Origin: Leptospira gomenensis
GTDB lineage: Bacteria > Spirochaetota > Leptospiria > Leptospirales > Leptospiraceae
Reading direction: 5' to 3'
DNA: 64,000 nt
NCBI RefSeq assembly: GCF_004770155.1
Contig: NZ_RQFA01000032.1
Span: 62,001-126,000 of the forward strand
Shown here: positions 29,667-47,460 of the stretch, one piece after another
Position numbering within the stretch: position 1 is the stretch's first letter
How the letters are laid out: each line of letters opens with the position of its first letter
The notes under the pieces: generated by a model
The model's input: only the letters and a program-made list of their open reading frames with translations
Told to the model about the DNA's origin: nothing
Database searches by the model: none
Program-made: the position numbers and the translations under genes

Positions 29667-31048
29667 ATGCATACAAACAAAGCCCACCTCATTCTGGAAG
29701 CGGGACTTTCCAGACACGCGGATTTCGTCGAAATATTCGAGGAAGAAACCAGATCCTCTTCCGTAAGTTTACGGGATCGGAAAATAGAACAGAGTTTTGC
29801 AGGCATCGATTACGGGATCGGAATCCGTCTGATCTACGGAACCGACGTCCTCTACGCTCATACGAACAACGACGATCCGGAGCATTTGATTTCCTTAATC
29901 GATCTCTTGGCCGATTCGAGGGCGGCCGCCCGTGGTACGGGGCAAACCTTCGTTCTGCGAGGGGATATACATTCGCCTTCGTTTCCGGCGAACGTTCGTG
30001 ATCCGAGAAAGGTGACTCCCGAGGAAAAATTGGAACTGTTGTTTCGCGCGGATCGAACCGCAAGAAACGTTTCCGCGCAGGTGGTTCAGGTCAGCGCGTC
30101 CGCTTCGGACTCGGTTTCCAGGATCGCAATTTACAACTCGGAAGGATTGGCTCTGGAAGATCTACGTGTGAGAAGCCGTTTCAATATCAACGTCGCCGCC
30201 GAAAATAAAGGAGAACGATTCGTGGCTTCCGAAACTCCGGGTGCCGGGAAAGGGTTCGAGTTTTTTACCGACTTACCTGTGGAACAACTTTCTAGAACGG
30301 CTGCGGATCGGGCCTTATTGATGTTGTCGGCCGGTTATATCCAAGGCAAAAAAATGCCCGTACTCATGGGCAACGGATTCGGCGGGGTGATCTTTCACGA
30401 AGCGTGCGGGCATCCTCTGGAAACGGAGGCGATTCGTAAGAAGTCTTCTCCGTTCGTAGGTAAGTTGGGAGAATCGATCGCGCAATCCTGTCTCACCGCG
30501 ATCGACGACGGAACCATTCCCGATTCCTGGGGAAGCATTCGTGTGGACGACGAAGGTTTAGCTCCTCAAAAAACGCTTCTGATCGAAAACGGAATCCTCA
30601 AAAATTATCTGGCCGATCGTGTCGGAGCGGCCGAGGTGGGAGTTCCTAGAACGGGAAGCGGTCGTCGGGAAAGTTATATGTATGCCCCCGTTTCGCGAAT
30701 GAGAAACACATACATCGCTCCTGGAAAAGATTCCGTCTCGGAAATGCTGGCGGGAGTGGACTACGGATTGTTCGCCAAAAAAATGGGAGGAGGTTCCGTG
30801 AATCCTTCTACGGGAGAATTCAACTTTTCCGTAGAAGAAGGTTACGTTATCCGAAACGGCAAAATCGCGGAGCCGGTACGAGGGGCTACTCTCATCGGTA
30901 AAGGAGACGAAATTCTCCCCAAAATCAGTATGGTGGGGCACGATCTGGAGCTCGCTGCAGGCATGTGCGGAGCAGCGTCCGGGTCGGTTCCCGTAACGGT
31001 CGGACAACCCACTCTCAAGGTGGATGAAATCCTCGTGGGAGGTCGCTG

Positions 31049-31049
<1 letters not shown>
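29667..31049 (+). CDS. tldD: metalloprotease TldD
   Basis: Large subunit of the TldD/TldE heterodimeric metalloprotease, which degrades unfolded peptides and matures ribosomally made peptides in other bacteria. The 460-residue protein contains the zinc motif HEACGH (HExxxH) at about 244-249, within GVIFHEACGHPLE, plus the C-terminal metal ligand region ending MVGHDLELAAGMCGAASG. The N-terminal region shows VEIFEEETRSSSVSLRDRKIEQ. The ATG starts at 29667. Its stop overlaps the tldE/pmbA start (TGATG), the usual operon order. Cytoplasmic; natural substrate in leptospires is unknown. No precursor-peptide or microcin gene is visible nearby. Confidence 0.95.
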
Positions 31050-32383
<1,334 letters not shown>

Positions 32384-32458
32384 ACGTTAGTTTTCGCTTG
32401 CTTCCCTTTGAGTTCGAGGTTTTATTTCCGAAATAACGTTTTCACTCGGGAGAAAACC

Positions 32459-38143
<5,685 letters not shown>

Positions 38144-38150
38144 TTTCGTT

Positions 38151-40253
<2,103 letters not shown>

Positions 40254-40312
40254 GGAACGGATTTTTTCTTGCAGGCAGGGACCTCTGCGATAGAATTCTT
40301 CTTAGACTTCTC

Positions 40313-41110
<798 letters not shown>

Positions 41111-41111
41111 T

Positions 41112-42305
41112 ATGTTTATCCCTTTTTTTTACAGGTTGAAGGCGGAGGGTGTTCCGGTCACCACGGGGGAATTTCTGGATTTTCTCAAGGTGGTGGATCA
41201 TTATACCACGCACAAAAAAGCGTGGATCGATCTGAACGAACTCTATCGTTTTTCCAGAGCCTGTATGGTTAAGGACATTAAATACTTCGACGCGTTCGAT
41301 CTGGTTTTCTCCGAGGTTTTCGGAGAAAAAGGAGCGTTAAATCTTTCTCTCCGGGAAGAGCTTTTACACTGGCTCGAAACTATATTCAAAAATCAGAATC
41401 CTCTTCCTCCTTCCCTGATTCCTCCCGAACAACTTTTGGACGAATTGAAAAAAAGGCTCGAGGAACAAAAAGGAGAACATCACGGCGGACGAAAATGGGT
41501 GGGGACGGGGGGTTCTTCTCCGTTCGGTCACAACGGCTCTAATCCGGAAGGGGTGCGTGTGGGCGGGGACGGTGGAAATCGGTCCGCCGTTTTCCAGGCT
41601 TTGGAACGTCGTTATAAGGAATACCGGACGGACGAGCAACTGGATGTTCGACAAATCAAAACCGCGTTAAAAAAATTGAGAAATTTACGTAAGGAAGGAA
41701 CCTCGGAGTTCCATCTTTCGAAAACGATCGATTCCACTTGCAGGAACGCGGGGGACATACAGATCGAATTCGAACGCTCCCGTAAAAACGGTTTGAAAAT
41801 TTTGCTTATGATGGATACCGGCGGAAGTATGACCGGGCATGCGGAACGGGTGAATAAACTTTTTTCCGCCGCACATCAGATCAATCATTTTAAGGAATTT
41901 CATCATTACTATTTTCATAATATCGTCTACGACGCGGTTTATCCGAAGGCGGATTTAAGAACCCCATTGTCGCTTCAAAAATTGTTCAAGAAACACAGCG
42001 ACGACACCAAGCTGATCCTGATCGGAGACGCTTATATGGCCCCTTACGAATTGACGGATCCTACCTACGGTTTTTATCACAGTCGATTTCTCACGGATTT
42101 TCGAGTTCCGGAAAATCCGGAGTCGGGACTCGACTCGCTCAAACGAATCCGACGTCATTTTAAGGATTCCGTCTGGTTGAATCCCGAGCCGATCCGCTAT
42201 TGGGACGCGCCTACGATCCGGGAAATCGGAGCGCAGGTTCCTATGTATTTTCTTTCTTTGGACGGATTGGAAAAGAGTATTAAGAAACTATTGAATTCTC
42301 TCTGA
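41112..42305 (+). CDS. VWA-domain protein, CoxE-like
   Basis: Protein of 397 residues with an N-terminal helical region, a low-complexity middle (GGRKWVGTGGSSPFGHNG, Gly/Asn-rich) and a C-terminal von Willebrand A domain. Its MIDAS motif is LMMDTGGSMTGHAERVN (the D-x-G-x-S form); ILIGDAYMAPYE supplies the other metal residues. This layout matches the CoxE/VWA partners of MoxR ATPases, whose gene lies directly upstream. Together they may remodel or load a target enzyme with cofactor; nothing in the window names the client. The 3' end overlaps the convergent panE-like gene by 18 bp. Confidence 0.91.
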   Translation: MFIPFFYRLKAEGVPVTTGEFLDFLKVVDHYTTHKKAWIDLNELYRFSRACMVKDIKYFDAFDLVFSEVFGEKGALNLSLREELLHWLETIFKNQNPLPPSLIPPEQLLDELKKRLEEQKGEHHGGRKWVGTGGSSPFGHNGSNPEGVRVGGDGGNRSAVFQALERRYKEYRTDEQLDVRQIKTALKKLRNLRKEGTSEFHLSKTIDSTCRNAGDIQIEFERSRKNGLKILLMMDTGGSMTGHAERVNKLFSAAHQINHFKEFHHYYFHNIVYDAVYPKADLRTPLSLQKLFKKHSDDTKLILIGDAYMAPYELTDPTYGFYHSRFLTDFRVPENPESGLDSLKRIRRHFKDSVWLNPEPIRYWDAPTIREIGAQVPMYFLSLDGLEKSIKKLLNSL

Positions 42306-43217
42306 ATGATCCGCGAGTTTTAAAAGAGAATAAATCGTTCTGATCCGGGGAATCGGCGTTCCGTGTCGATCGGCGAACCGAATCGTGTTACCCAGAATCG
42401 CTTCAACTTCCATCGGTCGGCCCGCTTCGAAATCCAAAAGCATACTCGTTTTGTACGGTTTCATTGCCTCGGTCATTTTAACGAATGTTTCGATCTGCGA
42501 TTCTAAAACCTCCGCCCCGTCCAAAAGGGAAAGTTGGCGGACTTCTTTCATGATTTCGATCACGAGTTCTCTCGTAGCAGGCAAAGATAATATCTCGGAA
42601 GTATTTTTTCCGCCGGTTAAAACGCTGATGGGATTAAACGGAGCGTTCCACATTAATTTTTTCCATCGAGCCGCACGGATGGATTCGGTATATTGGATCG
42701 GAACGTTCGAGGCGCGGAAAAATCGAACCAGTGTGTCGCAGATCGGGGACGAGGATCTGTTCCAAGAACCGATCATCAACTCGCCGTAATCCAAGTGAAG
42801 TATGACGCCTTCCTTGAGCCGATTGGCGCAGACAAAAGCCAGACCGCTGAGAATTTCGTTGTTCGGATAAAGGGAACAGACCGGATCTTCTATGCCGATT
42901 CCGTTTTGTAAAAGTAGAATCGGAAGTTTCGGCGGTATCGTTTTTCCCAGGATGGATTCCAGACTGATGGCCGGAAGCGACTTTAGGCAGTTAATTACAA
43001 GATCATAATTTTCTAAATTAGAGGGCTTGGTTTCGAAAGCAGAGTCGGGGAGATATTCGAAATTTCCCCAGGGAATACTTTCCACGCGGAATCCGTTTTT
43101 CTTGAGTTCTTCCGAATTACGGCGGACCCAAAAATGGACTTCGCAGCCGGCCTGCTTGAGTTTCCCCGCGTACAAACCGGCGATCGCACCGGAACCTAAA
43201 ATCAAAATACGAAACAA
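42288..43217 (-). CDS. panE: 2-dehydropantoate 2-reductase (ketopantoate reductase)
   Basis: NADPH-dependent enzyme of pantothenate synthesis, 309 residues. The dinucleotide-binding start MFRILILGSGAIAGLYAGKL, the IGIEDPV strand and the helical domain motif RWKKLMWNAPFNPISVLTG (catalytic Lys and Asn) are those of the ApbA/PanE family; the GRPMEVEAILG stretch near the C-terminus supports it. Paralogues acting on other 2-keto acids exist, so the substrate is likely rather than certain. The ATG follows one base after the stop of the 65-aa gene. The 3' end overlaps the VWA gene. Confidence 0.9.
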   Translation of the reverse strand: MFRILILGSGAIAGLYAGKLKQAGCEVHFWVRRNSEELKKNGFRVESIPWGNFEYLPDSAFETKPSNLENYDLVINCLKSLPAISLESILGKTIPPKLPILLLQNGIGIEDPVCSLYPNNEILSGLAFVCANRLKEGVILHLDYGELMIGSWNRSSSPICDTLVRFFRASNVPIQYTESIRAARWKKLMWNAPFNPISVLTGGKNTSEILSLPATRELVIEIMKEVRQLSLLDGAEVLESQIETFVKMTEAMKPYKTSMLLDFEAGRPMEVEAILGNTIRFADRHGTPIPRIRTIYSLLKLADHSERIQ

Positions 43218-43218
43218 A

Positions 43219-43416
43219 TCAACCCGCCTGAGAAAATTTTTTTTCGATCTTTCGTAAAATTTCGGTTATTGCCTGAACATATCCGTCGTAAACGCCCCGG
43301 TCATACTCGTTTAAGGATTTGTAGTTTAATCCTTGCATTTCTTTGAGATGACTGCGTAGTTCGTCGTCGATATAGTTTTTTCGAATATAAAGAGTTTCGA
43401 ATACTTTCGGATGCAT
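43219..43416 (-). CDS. small 65-aa protein, unknown
   Basis: A 65-residue soluble protein, MHPKVFETLYIRKNYIDDEL..., containing two likely amphipathic helices (DDELRSHLKEMQGL, VQAITEILRKIEKKF). The ATG at 43416 is preceded by a good Shine-Dalgarno, aggaga, which decides the start. Its stop TGA lies one base before the panE-like start, so they share an mRNA. I recognise no family. Charged helices suggest a small adaptor or a coiled-coil protein. Confidence 0.68.
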   Translation of the reverse strand: MHPKVFETLYIRKNYIDDELRSHLKEMQGLNYKSLNEYDRGVYDGYVQAITEILRKIEKKFSQAG

Positions 43417-43485
43417 GATTCTCTCCTGTTCGTTCGGTAACAACGGCTTGATTCCGATTGATCGATCTGCGTAAACTTCGACCGA

Positions 43486-44232
43486 TTATCCCCGATCCTC
43501 AAAACGGTGAAAACTATTTTTCAACCAAAGATTCGCTCTTCGGTAATCCGGAAATTTTTTTTCGAACGCGCGAAACTCCCTCCCGTGGATGACGTTTTTA
43601 CCGTTTTTTCTACGAGGAGGAAAACGGACGTGCAATAATTCGTGAAACACGATGTATTCCAGGACGTAATCGGGTACGAATTCGTTGGCAAGGATCGGAT
43701 TGATTACGATCATATCCTGGGATGGATCGTAGTGACCGAGTCTCGTCTTCGATTTTCTTTTGCCCCAGTGAATTTTCGTCCCGGAAAGATTCAGGCTCAG
43801 GTGGATCGTGTTGAGTTTGTCTAGGATTTCCCGCAGTCTTCCGTTTTTGGATTCGGAACGTTCGATTTGTTTGTTCCGTTTTTTAAGAGGAGAGTCCGTT
43901 TTCGAAAACTCGCCGTAAATTTCCTGTATCCTCGCATTCAGGCTTTCCGGCACGGAAATTCCGCAGAGTTTATACAAAAGCACATCGACGACCGTCCTTA
44001 GGTATTCTTCCGATTTTAGATATTGCGAATGGATTTTGAACTCGATATACGTTCGAGAAACCCGAACCGTACTTCCGAAGTTGGAGTACGGAAAAAATTT
44101 AATACGAATTCCTTTGTCACGAAGAAAGATACGTTTCGTGCCGGTTTCGAATTCCGAAATTATATTCCGCAGAAGTTTTTCGGCTTCCGTTTCCGTGATC
44201 GAGACGAACGTTGTTTCGAAACCTAAGGACAT
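43486..44232 (-). CDS. HELLH-type zinc metallopeptidase-like protein (YgjP/SprT-like)
   Basis: Protein of 248 residues. The C-terminal part has the zincin motif HELLH (in EYIVFHELLHVRFPPR), followed about 20 residues on by HGREFRAFEKKFPDYRRANLWL, the third-ligand arrangement of the YgjP/SprT-like group. The N-terminal half with long charged helices is not assigned; a strand pattern IVINPILANEF precedes the zinc helix. A protease role in stress or DNA-protein crosslink repair is known for SprT relatives, but is only inference here. It lies 5 bp after the UvrD-type helicase stop on the same strand and is probably its operon partner. Confidence 0.8.
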   Translation of the reverse strand: MSLGFETTFVSITETEAEKLLRNIISEFETGTKRIFLRDKGIRIKFFPYSNFGSTVRVSRTYIEFKIHSQYLKSEEYLRTVVDVLLYKLCGISVPESLNARIQEIYGEFSKTDSPLKKRNKQIERSESKNGRLREILDKLNTIHLSLNLSGTKIHWGKRKSKTRLGHYDPSQDMIVINPILANEFVPDYVLEYIVFHELLHVRFPPRRKNGKNVIHGREFRAFEKKFPDYRRANLWLKNSFHRFEDRG

Positions 44233-44237
44233 GCGGA

Positions 44238-46235
44238 TCAGTTTTCGAAATAATTCTGGATTCTCGAAAACGATTCCGAAGTCGTTTTCGGTTTTGCGGT
44301 TTCGTTTCCCGAGTCCGTTTTAGAAATCGTTTTCCCGGGATACAATCGAAGTTGATAAACCGTTTCCGGAGAAGGAATCTCACTCAAAAAACGGGATAAT
44401 TTCGTATAATACGGACCGGATCTGGATTGGGCCAAAGAAGCGCGCGTGAGATACAATTCCTTTCGTGCCCTTGTGATCGCTACATAGAACAATCTTCGTT
44501 CTTCTTCCGTATCCGGATTTTTGCCGGAAGGAAACGATCCCTCGGTGCTGTTCAAAACGAATACTACGTCGAATTCCAAACCCTTGGCGGAATGGACCGT
44601 GGATAAATTGAGCAGATCGGATTCGGTGTCGTCGGGTTTGATTTTTTCCAAGCTGAGCGCCGCGTGATCGAGGGTCAGATCGGATAAAAAATCGGAAAGA
44701 GAGCGGTATTTCAGTGCGAAACCGAGAACAGAATCCAGATCTTCCGATCTTCGTTTTGAATCGTCGTAGTTTTTTTCCAGAAGGACGCGGTAGTAATCGA
44801 TAAAATCGGAGACGACCTTTTTCACCTCCGCATCCGTGTCGGAATGTTTTTGATAGAGATGATACAACGGGTTGAGGAATTTCCCGAGGGAAGCGGATTG
44901 TCGGCCGAGGATTTCTTTGTTTCCGCCGGATCCGCGTATTTCCGTAAGTATTTCGTTGGATTTGGCGTTTCCGATACCGGGGATCAGTTTGAGGATTCGA
45001 ATCCAGGAGACCGAATCCACGGGATTGATCAGCAGTTTCAAAAAAGAAAGTAGATCCTTGATATGCGCGGTTTCTATGAATTTTCTTCCACCGAATTTGA
45101 CGAATGGAATATTCCGTTTTGCTAATACAAGTTCGAGCTGATTGGAATTCCAACCCGCACGGAACAGGACGCTCATTCTGTGAAAGGGAATTCCTTCCTC
45201 CTTTTTTTGAAGCAGTAGTTCGGCGATCCCCTCCGCTTCTTCGAGTTCGTCCGAGAATTGTAGGACGGCCGGCAACGGCCCGTTTTCGTTTTCCGTAAAA
45301 AGATATTTTTCGTATTTTTCGGAGAAATTCTGTAGGACGGAATTGGCCAGATTCAGGATTGCGGGAGTGCTGCGATAGTTTTTCTCTAAGAATATCGTCT
45401 TCGTATCGGGAAATATATTAGGAAAATCTAAAATTCCTCGGACGCTCGCCCCGCGAAACGTATAAATACATTGGGCGTCGTCGCCTACGACCATAAGATT
45501 GGTATGTTCTGAAGCGAGAAGACATGCGATATGGGCCTGAATCCTGTTCGTGTCCTGGAATTCGTCAACCATGATGAATCTGTATTTTTCGGAAAGAGCC
45601 GATCGAACTCCGCCGTGGTTGACCAACAAGTCTCTCGTGAAATACAAAAGATCGTCGTAGTCCAGAAGAGATCGTTCGGATTTATACAGTTTATAGTCCT
45701 CGAAAATCCGTTCTATGTCCTTTTCCCTTTGTAAAAAAGAGGGATATTCTTTTTCTAAAAGTTCTCGCAGCTTTTTTCCCGTGTTGTTGATTTCTCCGTG
45801 AAGTTTTACGAGGGTTTCGTTGGAAGGAAACCGAGTTTTCGTTTTTGCAAAATCCCGTTCGTTTCTCAAGAATTGAAATACGTCCAAAGTATCCGCTTCG
45901 TCCAAAATCGTAAATCCGGAGGAAAGACCGAGTGCAGGGGCAAACCTACGCAAAACGGAACTGCAAAAAGAATGAAAGGTTCCGCCCTGAACTTCGGAAC
46001 AACGCGGATCCCCCAAGGAAGAGGCTCGCAAAATCATTTCTCGCGCGGCTTTGCGCGTAAACGTCAAGAGTAGGATGGAAGAAGCGGAAACCCCGGAAGA
46101 GACGAGGTGCGCTAAGCGGCTGACGATGGTTTTGGTTTTTCCGGTACCGGCGCCCGCTAAAACGAGCACCGGACCCTCCTGGGTAAGGACGGCTTCCAGT
46201 TGAGCCGAATTTAATTCTTCCTTCCAGGACGACAT
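44238..46235 (-). CDS. UvrD/Rep/PcrA-type superfamily 1 DNA helicase
   Basis: 3'-5' DNA helicase of 665 residues. Motifs in order: Q motif LNSAQLEAVL (about 8-17), Walker A LAGAGTGKTK (about 26-35), motif II VDEFQDTN, motif III GDDAQCIYTFRGA, motif IV around FLEKNYRST, motif V TVHSAKGLEFDVVFVLNSTEG and motif VI FYVAITRARKELY. The layout fits UvrD/PcrA/Rep, with 2B and accessory insertions; which of these it is cannot be decided. Typical roles are removal of the excised oligonucleotide in nucleotide excision repair and mismatch repair. Start ATG at 46235, with a 20-bp gap from the SlyD stop. Confidence 0.94.
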   Translation of the reverse strand: MSSWKEELNSAQLEAVLTQEGPVLVLAGAGTGKTKTIVSRLAHLVSSGVSASSILLLTFTRKAAREMILRASSLGDPRCSEVQGGTFHSFCSSVLRRFAPALGLSSGFTILDEADTLDVFQFLRNERDFAKTKTRFPSNETLVKLHGEINNTGKKLRELLEKEYPSFLQREKDIERIFEDYKLYKSERSLLDYDDLLYFTRDLLVNHGGVRSALSEKYRFIMVDEFQDTNRIQAHIACLLASEHTNLMVVGDDAQCIYTFRGASVRGILDFPNIFPDTKTIFLEKNYRSTPAILNLANSVLQNFSEKYEKYLFTENENGPLPAVLQFSDELEEAEGIAELLLQKKEEGIPFHRMSVLFRAGWNSNQLELVLAKRNIPFVKFGGRKFIETAHIKDLLSFLKLLINPVDSVSWIRILKLIPGIGNAKSNEILTEIRGSGGNKEILGRQSASLGKFLNPLYHLYQKHSDTDAEVKKVVSDFIDYYRVLLEKNYDDSKRRSEDLDSVLGFALKYRSLSDFLSDLTLDHAALSLEKIKPDDTESDLLNLSTVHSAKGLEFDVVFVLNSTEGSFPSGKNPDTEEERRLFYVAITRARKELYLTRASLAQSRSGPYYTKLSRFLSEIPSPETVYQLRLYPGKTISKTDSGNETAKPKTTSESFSRIQNYFEN

Positions 46236-46254
46236 GAACTTTTAGAAAAATCTC

Positions 46255-46725
46255 TCAGTGATGATGATGTCCACCTTCTCCATGAACGTGTCCATGGGAA
46301 ATTTCCTCTTCCGTCGCCTCGCGGATTCCGGTCAATTCGACGTCGAACACGAGATTCATTCCGGCGAGAGGATGGTTCCCGTCCACGATCACGGAATCCT
46401 CCTGTAGTTCGGTGATGGTAAACACCTTATCCGGTTCGTCGGTTTGGAACATCATACCGATTTGAAGATCCTCGTTGGGAGGGAATTGCGTTCGAGGAAC
46501 ATCGAAAATCAAATCCGGATCCTTAGGACCGTATGCACTTTCGGCGGGAACGTTGATTTTCTTTTTTTCTCCGGTGCCCATCTTTTTCATTTCCTCTTCC
46601 AAGCCGGAGATAATATGACCGACTCCTTCCAGATACGATAAAGGGTCTTTTCCCTCGGAAGAATCGATCAAATTGCCTTCGGTGTCGCGAAGCGTGTAAT
46701 GAAACGTAATCACTCTCGTTTTCAT
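46255..46725 (-). CDS. SlyD-like FKBP-type peptidyl-prolyl isomerase
   Basis: Cytoplasmic peptidyl-prolyl isomerase and chaperone of 156 residues. FKBP features are ITFHYTLRDTEGNLIDSSEG, GLEEEMKKMGTGEKKKINV and SAYGPKDPDL; the IF (insert-in-flap) chaperone segment is around DLIFDVPRTQFPP. The His-rich C-terminal tail HGHVHGEGGHHHH is the metal-binding tail of SlyD, here short. I chose the ATG at 46725, with ggag upstream, over a TTG four codons earlier. SlyD binds nickel and helps metallo-enzyme assembly; here the client is unknown. It precedes the UvrD-type gene in the same direction, 20 bp apart. Confidence 0.94.
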   Translation of the reverse strand: MKTRVITFHYTLRDTEGNLIDSSEGKDPLSYLEGVGHIISGLEEEMKKMGTGEKKKINVPAESAYGPKDPDLIFDVPRTQFPPNEDLQIGMMFQTDEPDKVFTITELQEDSVIVDGNHPLAGMNLVFDVELTGIREATEEEISHGHVHGEGGHHHH

Positions 46726-46845
46726 GGATAACTCCAAATAGATAGATAAGTCAAAGTTCTGGCAGGAATCGGGTGTGAAAAATACCGGAATCTAAGTAGA
46801 TTTCAGGCTAAATCGCGGTCGGTTTAACTCAATCAGAATTTTAAT

Positions 46846-47199
46846 TTAGGCTTCCGATTCATACTGAAAATCAAAATCCACCTTGGTTCGATCCGCTTCC
46901 CGCAAAAACGTTTCGATCCGATTGGAAAGAAAAAACCAGGTATTCTTGTTGAGAGTTTCTTGAAAACGCACGGAAAATGGAAGATAACTCGTCTCTGCGA
47001 TGTTCGTATCTCCCGTATAATCCAAAAGAAGTGTGTAAGAAATCAAAAGAACGTTTCTGTCCACGCCGTTGGCTACCGAAAGTTCCACGGATTTTCGGGG
47101 CTCCTGCAGTAGAATTCTCCGCTTGAACCCATTTCTTGTTACGAAGAGCGGGGGGGAATCCTTGTTTTTACCACTGAGGGCACCGGAATAAATTTTCAT
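46846..47199 (-). CDS. hypothetical protein, 117 aa
   Basis: A 117-residue soluble protein with no signal, membrane segment or known motif: MKIYSGALSGKNKDSPPLFV... with a Lys/Arg-rich basic block (TRNGFKRRILLQEPRKSVEL) followed by beta-rich sequence. I do not recognise a family. I used the ATG at 47199; an earlier TTG would add two residues. It is transcribed alone upstream of the SlyD-helicase-peptidase group, with a 120-bp gap. Confidence 0.6.
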   Translation of the reverse strand: MKIYSGALSGKNKDSPPLFVTRNGFKRRILLQEPRKSVELSVANGVDRNVLLISYTLLLDYTGDTNIAETSYLPFSVRFQETLNKNTWFFLSNRIETFLREADRTKVDFDFQYESEA

Positions 47200-47460
47200 A
47201 CGCAATCGTTCGAAGTTCTATTCGTAATAAAATTCCCGGAACGAATCCAAATCCGATCCTCCGAATGATCGTATTGGATTTGAATCCGCCGGGAGAGAGG
47301 CTTGGCCCAGAAACGCGCCTGAAATTGAGGAGATTCGGATTGGCAATTTCAAGCATTCTCCCTGATCCAAGAGTTGCTACTCTTGACGCAGTTGAGAATT
47401 ATGGGTGGATTCTAAAACAAAAATGAAACATTTGCAACAATAAAATCGCAATCTTACGAT

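Noticed and set aside
32408..32458. Earlier TTG start for the alpha-2-macroglobulin.
   Set aside because: No Shine-Dalgarno, and it would push the signal peptide 17 residues inward; the TTG at 32459 has gggag upstream.
44380..45153. 257-codon minus-strand frame overlapping the helicase in another frame.
   Set aside because: The helicase has complete SF1 motifs in its frame; this one has none.
47200..47460. Possible short gene on the minus strand upstream of the SpoIIE gene's 3' end.
   Set aside because: The only frame of about 60 codons has no Shine-Dalgarno or protein character.
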